DNA from: Mycolicibacterium celeriflavum
Lineage (GTDB): Bacteria > Actinomycetota > Actinomycetes > Mycobacteriales > Mycobacteriaceae
Reading direction: 5' to 3'
NCBI RefSeq assembly: GCF_010731795.1
Contig: NZ_AP022591.1
Coordinates: forward strand, 2,728,001 to 2,792,000
DNA length: 64,000 nucleotides
The translations under genes and the position numbers were made by a program. The notes under the pieces are model-generated. The model was not told the origin of the DNA. It did no database searches and was given only the letters and a program-made list of their open reading frames with translations. Positions 36,116 through 44,884 of this stretch are shown here, piece after piece. Each line of letters begins with the position of its first letter. Position 1 is the stretch's first letter.

Positions 36116-36565
36116 TCAGGAGCGGGGTCGAGTCACAGGAACGACCCTCAGTAGCCGCTCGAGGCCGTTGTAATCGGCGGGGTTGGTGGTGAAAAGTGGC
36201 AGACCTTCGACGATGCCTGTCGCGGCGATCATCAGATCGGCGAATCGTCGGCGCGGTTTGCGGCCGACTGCCACTACCGCCGCGCACACGCGCCCGTAGA
36301 CGCGTGCTGCTTCGGCGTCGAACGGAATGGGATCGAATTCACTTTCCGCCCTTTGGAGTAGATCGAGCCGGCGGGCGCGCTCCTCGTGCGGGTCGTAGCT
36401 ACTTTGTTCTTCGGCGCCGCGTACTTCATGCGGTCCGGCCGACAGTTCTGCCAACGTGATCGCGCTGATCGCCATCTGCGTGGGCAACTCGGCCGGGTCG
36501 ATGTGCGCGCGCAGAATGAGAATGTTCGTGTCAAGCAGGCCGGCTGCAGGTACGTCATCTGTCAT
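36116..36565 (-). CDS. VapC-type PIN-domain toxin
   Basis: A 149-residue PIN-domain ribonuclease of a type II toxin-antitoxin pair. The first catalytic aspartate is in GLLDTNILILRAH, then Glu in ITLAELSAG and the C-terminal RFADLMIAATGIVEGLPLFT with the third acidic residue; TTNPADYNGL closes the domain. Its ATG lies within the antitoxin gene (11-bp overlap). RNA target unknown. The pair sits between mshA and the ROK regulator, which adjoin in M. tuberculosis, so it looks acquired. Confidence 0.88.
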   Translation of the reverse strand: MTDDVPAAGLLDTNILILRAHIDPAELPTQMAISAITLAELSAGPHEVRGAEEQSSYDPHEERARRLDLLQRAESEFDPIPFDAEAARVYGRVCAAVVAVGRKPRRRFADLMIAATGIVEGLPLFTTNPADYNGLERLLRVVPVTRPRS

Positions 36566-36824
36566 AGGGACTGCTCGGCGCGTGATCGAGCGCAGCATCC
36601 TGGTCAGCGCGGAAAGCTTCGACGTCGATCGCCGGAGCGATCCGCGACGTGGCGGCGAACTGCTCTCGGGTGACGAACCTACGCCGGCGACGCAGTGGGA
36701 TCAGTTCGGCGATTCGGTGACCATCGCGAGTGACCGTGAAAGACCGGCCATCCTGGACGGCATCCATGATCTCCTTGGACCGATTGCGCAGGTCCCGCTG
36801 AGTGATCTCGGGGTTAGCGGCCAT
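36555..36824 (-). CDS. Phd/YefM-type antitoxin (VapB partner)
   Basis: An 89-residue antitoxin. The N-terminal Phd/YefM DNA-binding and dimer part is EITQRDLRNRSKEIMDAVQD, then GRSFTVTRDGHRIAELIPLR. The basic RRRRRFV and the Ala-rich acidic tail (AIDVEAFRADQDAALDHAPS) should wrap the toxin. It probably represses the operon together with the toxin. The 3' end overlaps the toxin start by 11 bp. Confidence 0.86.
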   Translation of the reverse strand: MAANPEITQRDLRNRSKEIMDAVQDGRSFTVTRDGHRIAELIPLRRRRRFVTREQFAATSRIAPAIDVEAFRADQDAALDHAPSSPYDR

Positions 36825-36866
36825 AACAGCAGAATACAGGCCTGTGGCATGGCGTGCTACAGAGTG

Positions 36867-38177
36867 CTATTCGGTCGAATCTGTGTGTCCCTCAGGCGGT
36901 CGCCCTGGTCGACGGCGCTGCGCCCGGCGCATGGCGCCGATCGGGTCGGCGTACAGGCCGCCGAGCGACACCACACCCGCACCGGCCTCCTGAACCCGGT
37001 TCCCGAAGACGGTCAGCCGGATCTCGCGTGCGGGCATCACCGAGCGCTGCGCGAACGCGGCTTCCACGACGCTCATGCCCTCGGGATATTCGGTGAAAGC
37101 CTGGCCGCCGACGATCAGGTCGTCAGGATTGAGCATGTCGCGCAGCAGCGCGACGGCCTCCCCCAGCACCCGCGCACGTTCGGCCAGCAGTTGCTGCGCG
37201 GGCCGGCCGCCCTGCCGGGCGAGCTTGAACAGCGCCGGCATCGTCGATGCGGGCCCCTCGGCGGGGAGAATGCGCGCCTTGCGGGCGGCGATCAGCACCG
37301 CTTCGTCGCTGACCGTGGACTCCAGTTGCCCTGTGCCGCCGAGTAGTTCGGAGTGGGCGGGCAGCGCGGCGATGGTGCCGGGTCCGCTGGCCGGTGAGTG
37401 CACCCGGCCGCCGATCGACAACGCGTAGCCGACGGTCTCGCGGGCGTAGACGTACAGGCTCGTCGACGTGTCCGACGGTTGCCTGCGCCCCCCGAGCAGC
37501 AGTTCGGCGCCCGCCATCGCGTCCACGTGCGAGGCGACCGACACCGGCAGGCCGAGCGCCTCGGCGAGTACCGGCCCGACCGGCGCCTCGGACCAGCCGA
37601 GCCGCGGATGGTCGAGGTAACCGGTCGCGCTGTCGACCACGCCGCCGGCCGCGACACCCACCCACAGCGGGCGGCGCCGATGCCAGCGGCCGAGGTAGCG
37701 GCGGGCGCTGTCGGCCAGCGACGCCAGCGCGGCAGCCTGCGGAGCCCGCGGCGTAGGTGTCTCGACGACGTCGAGGGTGCGACCGAAGAGGTCGGCGGCC
37801 ACGATGCTAAGGCTGCGGGCGCCGATGTGGATCCCCAGCGTGAGGAACGGTTCGTGATTGACCTCCACGGGCACGCGGGGTCGGCCGATCGCGCCGGAAA
37901 CCGCGAGGTCGGCGCGTTCGCGCAGCACACCGGCCTCGAGCAGCGCGGTGACCTGACGGTTGACGGTCGCGATGCTCAGGCCGGTGACCTGAGCGATGGC
38001 GTCACGGGCGATGGGCCCGCGCAGTCGGGCCGCACCGAACACCGACGCGGCGGCCGCGTCGGCCACCTTCAGTGCCGGCGCGACGACGTGCCGGCGGGCC
38101 AACAGCGCGCGCTTGGCGTGCTGGGCACTGCGAACCGACGGCTTCGCGGGAAGAGTGGTGGTGACGGTAGTGCGCAT
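36867..38177 (-). CDS. ROK-family transcriptional regulator (Rv0485-like)
   Basis: A 436-residue protein with an N-terminal winged helix (about 52-105, GPIARDAIAQVTGLSIATVN, GRPRVPVEV) and a C-terminal ROK sugar-kinase-like domain (about 113-420). The domain lacks the strict kinase signature but keeps the histidine/cysteine zone in part. The M. tuberculosis homologue, as I recall, activates the pe13-ppe18 pair. The AAGGA ribosome site is 8 nt before the ATG. Divergent from the SDR gene across 182 bp. Confidence 0.88.
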   Translation of the reverse strand: MRTTVTTTLPAKPSVRSAQHAKRALLARRHVVAPALKVADAAAASVFGAARLRGPIARDAIAQVTGLSIATVNRQVTALLEAGVLRERADLAVSGAIGRPRVPVEVNHEPFLTLGIHIGARSLSIVAADLFGRTLDVVETPTPRAPQAAALASLADSARRYLGRWHRRRPLWVGVAAGGVVDSATGYLDHPRLGWSEAPVGPVLAEALGLPVSVASHVDAMAGAELLLGGRRQPSDTSTSLYVYARETVGYALSIGGRVHSPASGPGTIAALPAHSELLGGTGQLESTVSDEAVLIAARKARILPAEGPASTMPALFKLARQGGRPAQQLLAERARVLGEAVALLRDMLNPDDLIVGGQAFTEYPEGMSVVEAAFAQRSVMPAREIRLTVFGNRVQEAGAGVVSLGGLYADPIGAMRRAQRRRPGRPPEGHTDSTE

Positions 38178-38359
38178 CTGCTTGTCCTTATGGGAAGTCG
38201 GCCGGTGGGTTCTGGGGCCACACCTGAGGACTCAGCAGGACAGGAATTGTCTCCGGATCAGTCAGGCGCGGCGAAGTGCGCGACAACAACACGCACGGCG
38301 CGAACAGGCCTGATGGGACAGCACACGACGAACTTAGCACGCCAACTAAAGTTGAGCAG
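38178..38359. promoter_or_regulatory. Divergent promoter region, ROK gene / SDR gene
   Basis: 182 bp carrying both promoters. On the plus strand TAAAGT (38347-38352) is 7 nt from the SDR ATG at 38360, a typical leaderless start. On the other strand the ROK gene has a long leader and an AAGGA ribosome site. Nothing else recognisable. Confidence 0.5.
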
Positions 38360-39130
38360 ATGACGACTCCCCGGACCGACAGCCGAGTCGCGGTGGTCAC
38401 CGGCGCCAGCGCCGGCATCGGTGCAGCAACCGCGAGAACCCTTGCCGCCCAAGGTTTTCACGTGGTCTGCGTGGCCCGTCGCCAGCAGCCGATCGAGGCC
38501 CTCGCTGCCGAGATCGGTGGCACCGCGATCGTGGCGGACGTCACTTCGACCGAGGCCGTGTCGGCGCTGGCAGAAGCGCTGGACGGCTTACCCGGGCCGG
38601 TTTCGGTGCTGGTCAACAACGCCGGCGGCGCCCGAGGACTGGACCCGGTAGCCGAAGCCGACGTCGAGCACTGGCGCTGGATGTGGGAGTCCAACGTGCT
38701 CGGCACACTGCTGGTGACCCGCGCGCTGTTGCCGAAGCTGATCGCCTCCGGCGACGGGCTGATCGTCACCGTCACCTCGATCGCCGCGGTGGAGATCTAC
38801 GACAACGGCGGCGGGTACACCTCCGCCAAGCATGCGCAGGGCGTGCTGCACCGGACGTTGCGCAGCGAGCTGCTCGGAAAACCCGTGCGGCTCACCGAAG
38901 TTGCGCCCGGCATGGTGAAGACCGACTTCTCGCTGAACCGGTTCGAGGGCGACGAGGAACGCGCCGCCAAGGTCTACGAGGGCGTCACCCCGCTGCTGGC
39001 CGAAGACGTCGCCGAGATCATCGGGTTCGTCGCCAGCCGACCGTCACACGTCGACCTGGATCTGGTCGTGGTCCGGCCGCGCGATCAGGTCAGCGGCGCC
39101 AGCGGATCGCGGTTCAACCGCCAGACTTGA
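38360..39130 (+). CDS. Short-chain dehydrogenase/reductase (Rv0484c-like)
   Basis: Classical SDR, 256 residues. Cofactor motif VVTGASAGIGAATA, NNAGG motif in VLVNNAGGARGL, catalytic serine in TVTSIAAVE, Tyr and Lys in GGGYTSAKHAQ, then APGMVKTDFS. The arginine after the first helix (VCVARRQQPIE) suggests NADP(H). Start chosen at ATG 38360 because of the leaderless -10 box. Closest to NADP-dependent serine/3-hydroxy acid dehydrogenases such as YdfG. Substrate unknown. Confidence 0.92.
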   Translation: MTTPRTDSRVAVVTGASAGIGAATARTLAAQGFHVVCVARRQQPIEALAAEIGGTAIVADVTSTEAVSALAEALDGLPGPVSVLVNNAGGARGLDPVAEADVEHWRWMWESNVLGTLLVTRALLPKLIASGDGLIVTVTSIAAVEIYDNGGGYTSAKHAQGVLHRTLRSELLGKPVRLTEVAPGMVKTDFSLNRFEGDEERAAKVYEGVTPLLAEDVAEIIGFVASRPSHVDLDLVVVRPRDQVSGASGSRFNRQT

Positions 39131-39199
39131 CGCTCGAGTGCCCACGCGGCCGGGCGGCCGGGGCGGCCCACCGAAACTGACCGGAAAATACCTAAGGTG

Positions 39200-40990
39200 A
39201 GTGGGCAGGCGACAGCGACCCGGCGGAGCTTGCGGAGCCGGGTGTCGTTGCGGGACTTGTAGTTGGTGGTTAGGCGGCGGGTTCGAGAGTGACCTGGTAG
39301 CCCATGGCGGTGAGTTGGGCGATGTGGTTGCGGAGCTTGCGTTCGATGGCGATGCGGTTGGTGTGATAGTCAGGGCCGAGATCGCGGAAGCGGGCGAGCG
39401 GGTTGGCGAGTAGGTGCCAGATGACGACCAGGATGGAGCGGGCGACCGCGACCAGGGCTTTGAGCTTGCCGCGGCGTTTGGCGAGGCGCCGGTAGCGTTC
39501 GCCGAGGAAGGTATCGGTCTTGGCCGCCGCGGCGGCGGCCTCCCCGAGCGCACCCTTCAGATACGGGTTGCCCTTGCCGGTCTTGCTGGCGCGGGTCACC
39601 GGCCCGGACTGGATGGTGCGCGGGCACAGCTTGGCCCACGACACCAGGTGCTCTGGTGTTGGGAACCGGCTCATGTCGGTGCCGATCTCGGCCAGGATGT
39701 CTTGCGCGTTGGCGACGCTGATACCCGGGATCTCGTCAAGGCGATCGACGGTGCGCAGGGCGCGTTCGGCCTGGATCGCGGAGTCGGCCTCGATGGTGGG
39801 ATCGACCCGGATCGGGTTGGTGCCGCCGCCGCTGGCAGAGCCGGGATCGGCATCGCTATCGGCACCCGCGCGGGCGCCGGGCCCCTCGTCGCTGCCGGTG
39901 TGCTCGATGGCGTGAGTGCCTTCGGGTAGCTCGTTGATGAGTTCCTCGATGCGCATGGTGAGGGTGTGGATCTGGGTGTCCAGTGCGTCGATCTGGCTCA
40001 GCAGCATGCGTGCCAACTCGGCGTGATGTTCATCGAAACGCCCGTCGAGCGCAGTGATCAGCTCTGACCGTTTGGACCTCATCTTTCCGCGGGCCAGCTC
40101 GGCCAGTCGATACGGGTCGTGCTCGCCGGCGATGAGGGCCTCGACCATGTCCCGCGTCGACAGCGTGATCATCGTGGAGGCCACCGACGAAATTTTGATC
40201 AGTGCGTCCTCGAGCAGCTTTTCCAGCCGCTGCCAGTAGCGGGTGCGGTCGCGGGTCAGATCCTCGCGCATCCGGGTGTAGTCGCGTAGCCGCCTGATCT
40301 CGGGCGGCGGCACGAACGACGGCCGCAGCAGGCCCTTTCGGTCAGCTTGGCCAGCCAGACCGCGTCGAGTTTGTCGGTCTTGGGTCGGCCCGGCACGTTC
40401 TTCACATCGCGGGCGTTGACCAGCTGCACCGACAGCCCGGCCGCTTCCAGCAGGTAGTACCAGATCCGCCAGTAGTCGCTGGTGGACTCCACGGTGACCT
40501 TCTCGATGCCCAGGTCGGTCAGCTGATCGCCCAGCTCAGTAATGGCGCCGGTGCGCGCGGGCAGGTCCCATACCCGACTGAACCGCCGCCCCGTCTTGCC
40601 GGGTAGGCGCACGCACACCTTGCCTGTCGCCTTGGCCACATCGATGGCCGCGACCCGTTCGATAACCAGTTCATGCTCGGCGTCGGGAATCTCCACCGGC
40701 CCCGCCACCCTGCCGCTGGCTTCTGCTTGCGTTTGCGCCGTGCTGCCACTTCGCTTGCCCTCCAATCGAACCCATCCCAGAACATCGGGTGGATCGCCCG
40801 GGGGCCTCGGTCAAGGAAACCGAAATTCTGACCGGCGTGCTCAAGGCAACAGTACGTGACCCTGCAAGGTCGGGCCCCGGCGCCAAGCTGCACAACGGGC
40901 TACAAGCCCAGAGTCTCGTCGGCGTCGACGAGGCGACCCGACCCCATTTTCACGCCTACGAGGCGTCCCACAATGAAAAAGGAAGCTGCA
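39200..40990 (-). mobile_element. IS110-family insertion sequence (ends approximate)
   Basis: A single-transposase element of the IS110 type lies between the convergent SDR and L,D-transpeptidase genes, so it interrupts no gene. The family lacks terminal inverted repeats, so the borders are estimates: the left end near a 7-bp hairpin (39218-39243), the right end within the 5' noncoding part, which should carry the bridge RNA. The transposase is frameshifted, so the copy is probably immobile. Confidence 0.75.
39270..40765 (-). pseudogene. IS110-family transposase, frameshifted
   Basis: Reading from 40765, the N-terminal RuvC-like DEDD domain is present (VAAIDVAKATGKVCV, TVESTSDYWRIWYYLLEAAG, RPKTDKLDAVWLAKLTER). 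At about 40333-40335 the frame breaks: restoring one G in the GGG run would join it to the second part (PPPEIRRLRDYTRMREDLTR to LEPAA). That part has the Transposase_20 serine domain (GISVANAQDILAEIGTDMSR, TIQSGPVTRASKTGKGNPYL). Total about 495 codons with a roughly 40-residue Asp/Gly-rich insert between the domains. Sequencing error or true inactivation cannot be told apart. Confidence 0.88.
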
Positions 40991-41035
40991 CACAGATCGC
41001 GAAATAGCGAAAAAGTGCGATCTGCTCGCAGTCTC
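40766..41035 (-). ncRNA. 5' noncoding part of the IS110 element: candidate bridge-RNA region
   Basis: Gene-free. In IS110 elements the noncoding end upstream of the transposase encodes a structured bridge RNA that pairs with target and donor DNA. GC-rich stem-like segments occur at 40870-40900, and ACGCC-N5-GGCGT lies near 40950. An 8-bp inverted repeat (CAGATCGC at 40993-41000 with GCGATCTG at 41017-41024) lies at or beyond the outer edge. I could not fold it, so boundaries and strand are inference. Confidence 0.35.
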
Positions 41036-41096
41036 GGCGAGGTAGGTGAGGCTCGGCGAGGTAGGTGAGGCTCGAGTGGCGAGGTGGGTGAGGCTC
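41036..41096. repeat. Three 19-bp tandem repeats
   Basis: GGCGAGGTAGGTGAGGCTC at 41036-41054 and 41055-41073 (identical), and 41078-41096 (one change, after a 4-bp spacer). A partial fourth GGCG follows. It lies 16 bp beyond the L,D-transpeptidase stop and beside the IS110 element. Confidence 0.85.
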
Positions 41097-41111
41097 GTTT
41101 GGCGCGACGGC

Positions 41112-42392
41112 TCAGCGGCCGGGGCGGCCGTTGACCGGTTGCGGCGCACCCGACGGCGTCGCGGGCGCGGTGTTCGGCAAGTCCGGTGCGTTCGCGTCCG
41201 ACAGCGCCGACATCGCCTTCCACTCATCCCACGGCACCACCCAGTCCCAGATGTCGCCGTCGGCGTAGGACAGCTCGATGCGGGTGCCGGTGACCTCGAC
41301 CGGATCACCGTAGACAGCGGTGCGGAAGTACTGCTCGGCGTCGCCCTCGGACAGGTTGATGCAGCCGTTGGTGACGTTGCTGCTGCCCTGCGAACCCAGG
41401 CTGGCCGGGTTGGCGTGGATGAACTCGCCGTTGTTGGAGATACGCACGGCCCACCGCTCGTGGATGTTGGCGTAGCCAGCCGCCGGGTTGGTCATCCAGA
41501 AGTCCTCGTACTTCTCGGTGACGACGTGGATGCCGCTGCGGGTGACGTTGCGGTCCAGGTCGCCCTCGCCGTAGCTGCACGGGAAGTCCATGATCACCGC
41601 GCCGTTGGCGTCGAGGACCTGGATGCGGTGCGACGACGCCTCGGCCTTGACGACCTGGCGACGGCCGATCTCGAAGCTCAGCGTCGCGTCCTGCGCGCCG
41701 TAGGCGTCGTCGCCGAACGGCACGCCGTAGAGCTTGGCGTCGACGTGCACCTTGGTGCCCGCCGGGTAGTACTCGCGGGTGCGCCAGTGCACGCGGGACC
41801 CGCCGACCTCATCGGGCAGCCACGCCCAGCTGCCCTCGACCGGCGGCTCTGTGGTGACCTTGAGCGCCTTCTCCACCGTCGCCTTGTCGCTGATCGAGGC
41901 GTCGAACTGGATGATGATCGGGGCGGCCACCCCGACGACCTGACCGTCGGCGAGCTGGAACTGCCCGCTGACCTGCGTGCTGGGGTTGATCGTGGAGAAC
42001 GAACCGTCGACCTGCACCGCCTTGCCGTCGCGGCCGACGACCGAGCCTTTCCAGGTGTACTCGGCGCCGTAGCCGAGCGGTTCGGTGACCGTGAACTCGG
42101 TGCGGTCGCGGTTGAGTACGCCCGCGACGGCCTTGCCCTCGGGGTTGGTCAGGGCGATCCGCTGGAACCAGCCGTTGCTGACCTCGACGCCAGCGGGCTC
42201 GGTCGGCGAGATGTCGGTGGCGTCGTTGGCCGGCTTGAAGTTCAGCGTGGGCGCTTCGGGGGCCTCCTGCGCGGACGGTTCGTCGCTCTCCGCCATGCAC
42301 GCGGCCAGCGCCCCCGGCGCGACGACACCGACCGCCAGTGCGGTCAGGGCGCGCCGCCGGTTGAACGACGGCAGGGGTTCCCCGGTACTCAC
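41112..42392 (-). CDS. lprQ: L,D-transpeptidase lipoprotein (LprQ-like)
   Basis: Cross-links peptidoglycan by 3-3 bonds. A 426-residue protein with N-terminal [11 protein letters not shown] signal, lipobox LAAC (Cys32), two Ig-like domains (about 50-270), then the YkuD catalytic domain with [19 protein letters not shown] (active Cys344, conserved His upstream). The last 40 residues ([20 protein letters not shown]) are a Pro-rich tail. TACGCT 8 nt before the GTG suggests a leaderless transcript. Corresponds to Rv0483. Confidence 0.94.
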   Translation of the reverse strand: MSTGEPLPSFNRRRALTALAVGVVAPGALAACMAESDEPSAQEAPEAPTLNFKPANDATDISPTEPAGVEVSNGWFQRIALTNPEGKAVAGVLNRDRTEFTVTEPLGYGAEYTWKGSVVGRDGKAVQVDGSFSTINPSTQVSGQFQLADGQVVGVAAPIIIQFDASISDKATVEKALKVTTEPPVEGSWAWLPDEVGGSRVHWRTREYYPAGTKVHVDAKLYGVPFGDDAYGAQDATLSFEIGRRQVVKAEASSHRIQVLDANGAVIMDFPCSYGEGDLDRNVTRSGIHVVTEKYEDFWMTNPAAGYANIHERWAVRISNNGEFIHANPASLGSQGSSNVTNGCINLSEGDAEQYFRTAVYGDPVEVTGTRIELSYADGDIWDWVVPWDEWKAMSALSDANAPDLPNTAPATPSGAPQPVNGRPGR

Positions 42393-42400
42393 GTGAACCC

Positions 42401-42406
42401 AGCGTA
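42401..42406 (-). promoter_or_regulatory. -10 box of a leaderless promoter (lprQ)
   Basis: TACGCT on the minus strand, 8 nt before the GTG at 42390-42392, directly downstream of the murB stop. Confidence 0.6.
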
Positions 42407-42407
42407 C

Positions 42408-43475
42408 CTACAGCGAACAGCCGATCAGATCAGGCTCGGCTGTGAGTTCGATCCCGAAACTCGTTCGAACGCCGTCACGTACCGTCCTGGCCAGCGCCAG
42501 CACATCGGCGGTGGTGGCGCCGCCGCGGTTGGTGAGCGCCAGCGCGTGCTTGGTCGACAGCCGCACGGAGACACCCTCGCCCGGATACCCCTTGCCGAAG
42601 CCGGCGTGCTCCACGAGCCAACCCGCGGCGAGCTTGACACCGTCGGGCGCCGGGTAGTTGGGCACCGGCCCGTCCTGCTCGGCGCGGATCCGCTCGAACT
42701 CAGCGGGCGTGACGACGGGGTTGGTGAAGAACGAACCGACGCTCCAGGTGTCGTGATCCAAGCTTTCCGAGCCGGTGTCGATGACCATGCCCTTGCTCGA
42801 GCGCAGTGCCAGCACCGCCTCGCGCACCGCCAGCGGATCGACGCGCGCCCCTTGTTCCACGCCCAGCGTGGTGGCCAGTTCGCGGTAGCGCAGCGGTGCG
42901 CTGCGCCCGTCGGGGTCCAGGGCGAACTCCACTTCGAGCACGATCGCGTCGTGCGCGCGTTTGAGGACGCTGGTGCGGTAGCCGAACCGCAGCGCGTCCG
43001 GGGTGACCCAACGTTCTGTCCCGGTGCGACGGTCCAGCAGCCGCACCCGCCGGATGCTGTCGGCCACCTCCGCGCCGTACGCGCCGACGTTCTGCACCGG
43101 TGTCGCGCCGGCGGACCCCGGGATGCCGGACAAGCACTCCAGCCCGCCCAGCCCGTGCGCCAGCGAGGTGACCACGACGTCGTCCCACACAGCACCGGCC
43201 TCGGCGCGGACCAGGTTGCCCTCGACGGTGATCTCGGTGTTCGCGAGGTAGATGACGGACAGGTCGGTCAGCTGGTCACAGATCACCACGTTCGAGCCGC
43301 CCGCCAGCACCAGCGCGTCGTCATCCGGGCCGAGGTCGCGAACCACATCGACCACCTTCTGGGTGGTGTCGCATGTGATCAACCGCCGCGCAACGGGTCC
43401 GACGCGCAGGGTGGTCAGCGGCGCGAGTGGCACCGCCTCCTCGACGGAGGCCCCACCGGCTTGCGAACTGACCAC
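42408..43475 (-). CDS. murB: UDP-N-acetylenolpyruvoylglucosamine reductase
   Basis: NADPH/FAD enzyme making UDP-MurNAc, the cytoplasmic start of peptidoglycan synthesis. 355 residues: FAD-binding [14 protein letters not shown] and [20 protein letters not shown], substrate domain with [14 protein letters not shown] (catalytic Ser in GSFF) and [20 protein letters not shown], and the final Glu in [13 protein letters not shown]. Type I MurB layout. GTG start with a leaderless -10 TACCGT 8 nt upstream. Directly upstream of the L,D-transpeptidase gene. Confidence 0.96.
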   Translation of the reverse strand: MVSSQAGGASVEEAVPLAPLTTLRVGPVARRLITCDTTQKVVDVVRDLGPDDDALVLAGGSNVVICDQLTDLSVIYLANTEITVEGNLVRAEAGAVWDDVVVTSLAHGLGGLECLSGIPGSAGATPVQNVGAYGAEVADSIRRVRLLDRRTGTERWVTPDALRFGYRTSVLKRAHDAIVLEVEFALDPDGRSAPLRYRELATTLGVEQGARVDPLAVREAVLALRSSKGMVIDTGSESLDHDTWSVGSFFTNPVVTPAEFERIRAEQDGPVPNYPAPDGVKLAAGWLVEHAGFGKGYPGEGVSVRLSTKHALALTNRGGATTADVLALARTVRDGVRTSFGIELTAEPDLIGCSL

Positions 43476-43501
43476 GGCCGGTAACGGTAGCGTGACCAGC
43501 T
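43476..43501. promoter_or_regulatory. 26-bp divergent leaderless promoter pair (murB / DUF2505 gene)
   Basis: The complete gap between two start codons. Minus-strand TACCGT (43484-43489) and plus-strand TAGCGT (43488-43493) overlap by 2 bp and are each 8 nt from their start codon, so both polymerases cannot bind at once. Confidence 0.6.
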
Positions 43502-44008
43502 ATGCCGCGTTCATTCGACATGGCCGCCGAGTACGGCGGCAGCGTCGAACAGGTCTACCGGGCTTTCAGCGACGAACGCTACTGGTTGGCGCGGCTGACC
43601 GATTCCGGTGCCGACGACTACTCGCTGGACGCGATGGTCGTCGACGAGCACGACGGCCTCTACATCAAAACGACTCAAACGCTGCGGGCAAACCGGTTGC
43701 CCGGTGTGGTGACCCAATTCCATCGCGGCGACCTGAGCTTCGTGCGCGAAGAGACCTGGAGCCCGGTCCGCGACGGTGAGGCCGGCGCGACGGTCAAGGG
43801 GTCGATTCCGGGCGCACCCGCCGGTTTGACGGGCACCGCGGTCCTGGCGCCGGCCGGCCCCGGTTCGCGGCTGGAGTTCACCGTCGAGGTCGAGGTTCGG
43901 GTGCCGCTCGTCGGCGGCAAGATCGAGAGTTTCATCGGCAGTCAACTGGTGGATCTGCTGATCGCCGAGCAGCGCTTCACGACGGTGTGGATCGCCGAGA
44001 ACGCCTGA
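43502..44008 (+). CDS. DUF2505 protein
   Basis: A 168-residue protein of the START/SRPBCC-like DUF2505 family: MPRSFDMAAEYGGSVEQVYR, then strands and a long C-terminal helix (GGKIESFIGSQLVDLLIAEQ). Such folds bind hydrophobic ligands; the ligand here is unknown. The first codon is reached 8 nt after a TAGCGT box, so the mRNA is probably leaderless. Divergent from murB. Corresponds to Rv0481c. Confidence 0.87.
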   Translation: MPRSFDMAAEYGGSVEQVYRAFSDERYWLARLTDSGADDYSLDAMVVDEHDGLYIKTTQTLRANRLPGVVTQFHRGDLSFVREETWSPVRDGEAGATVKGSIPGAPAGLTGTAVLAPAGPGSRLEFTVEVEVRVPLVGGKIESFIGSQLVDLLIAEQRFTTVWIAENA

Positions 44009-44051
44009 CGCTCGAGACGGCGTGGGTCGCGGCGTTACCATCGTCGCTCCT

Positions 44052-44057
44052 TAGACT
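44052..44057 (+). promoter_or_regulatory. -10 box of a leaderless promoter (methyltransferase-like gene)
   Basis: TAGACT with 6 nt to the ATG at 44064. Confidence 0.55.
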
Positions 44058-44063
44058 CGGGTC

Positions 44064-44846
44064 ATGAGCGGGCCCATCGGTCAGCTGACACGGGGCACCA
44101 CCGGCTACAACCGGTTGCGTCGCAGCGACCGCTGGCTCGTCCACGCGCCGCGCGTCCGCGCATCGCTGCTCGCCGCCCCCGACCCGCTGGTCATCGACCT
44201 CGGCTATGGCGCGCTGCCGGTCACGACCCTGGAACTTGCGGCACGGCTGCGCCTGGTGCGCAACGACATTCGCGTGATCGGACTGGAGATCGACCCCGAG
44301 CGGGTACGCGCGGCGCGTACCAAGGGAACCGACACGGTCGAATTCGGCCTCGGCGGTTTCGAATTGGCGGGTATGCGACCGGTGCTGCTGCGGGCCTTCA
44401 ACGTGCTGCGCCAATACCCGGTCGAAGCCGTCGCGCAGGCCTGGTCGACGATGCAGCGGCAACTGGCGCCCGGCGGGCTCATCGTCGACGGCACCTGCGA
44501 CGAGCTGGGCAGGCGCTGCTGCTGGGTGCTGCTCGACGCCGACGACCCGATCAGCCTGACCCTGGCGTGTGACCCGTTCGCGATCGATCGGCCCTCTGAC
44601 CTCGCCGAGCGGCTGCCCAAAGTGCTGATCCACCACAACGTCGACGGTCAACCCGTACACGCGCTGCTGACGGCCGCCGACCGGGCGTGGGCCAGCGTCG
44701 CGGGTCACGGGGTGTTCGGCCCGCGGGTGCGGTGGCGTGCGATGCTGGAGATGTTGCGGGACAACGGCTTTCCCGTCACCCCGGCCCGCCGCCGGATGCG
44801 CGACGGGGTGTTGACGGTGCCATGGTCGACGGTCGCACCGGCCTGA
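44064..44846 (+). CDS. SAM-dependent methyltransferase-like protein
   Basis: A 260-residue class I methyltransferase fold. Motif I is VIDLGYGALPVTTLELAAR (acidic start, glycine-poor), the acidic end of strand 2 is VIGLEIDPERVRAA, and motif IV is replaced by LAPGGLIVDGTCDELGRR. The glycine loop is reduced (DLGYGALP), so SAM binding needs proof. Between the DUF2505 and nitrilase genes, same direction. Substrate unknown. Confidence 0.78.
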   Translation: MSGPIGQLTRGTTGYNRLRRSDRWLVHAPRVRASLLAAPDPLVIDLGYGALPVTTLELAARLRLVRNDIRVIGLEIDPERVRAARTKGTDTVEFGLGGFELAGMRPVLLRAFNVLRQYPVEAVAQAWSTMQRQLAPGGLIVDGTCDELGRRCCWVLLDADDPISLTLACDPFAIDRPSDLAERLPKVLIHHNVDGQPVHALLTAADRAWASVAGHGVFGPRVRWRAMLEMLRDNGFPVTPARRRMRDGVLTVPWSTVAPA

Positions 44847-44872
44847 GGCACCGGGATCGACGCCGCAAACCG

Positions 44873-44878
44873 TAGGCT
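44873..44878 (+). promoter_or_regulatory. -10 box of a leaderless promoter (nitrilase-like gene)
   Basis: TAGGCT with 6 nt to the ATG at 44885. Confidence 0.55.
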
Positions 44879-44884
44879 GGGGCC

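Noticed and set aside
40325..40345. Programmed -1 frameshift in the IS110 transposase
   Set aside because: Restoring one G gives a perfect join and the site lacks a standard slippery heptamer. IS110 transposases are normally single-frame, so a mutation or sequencing error is more likely.
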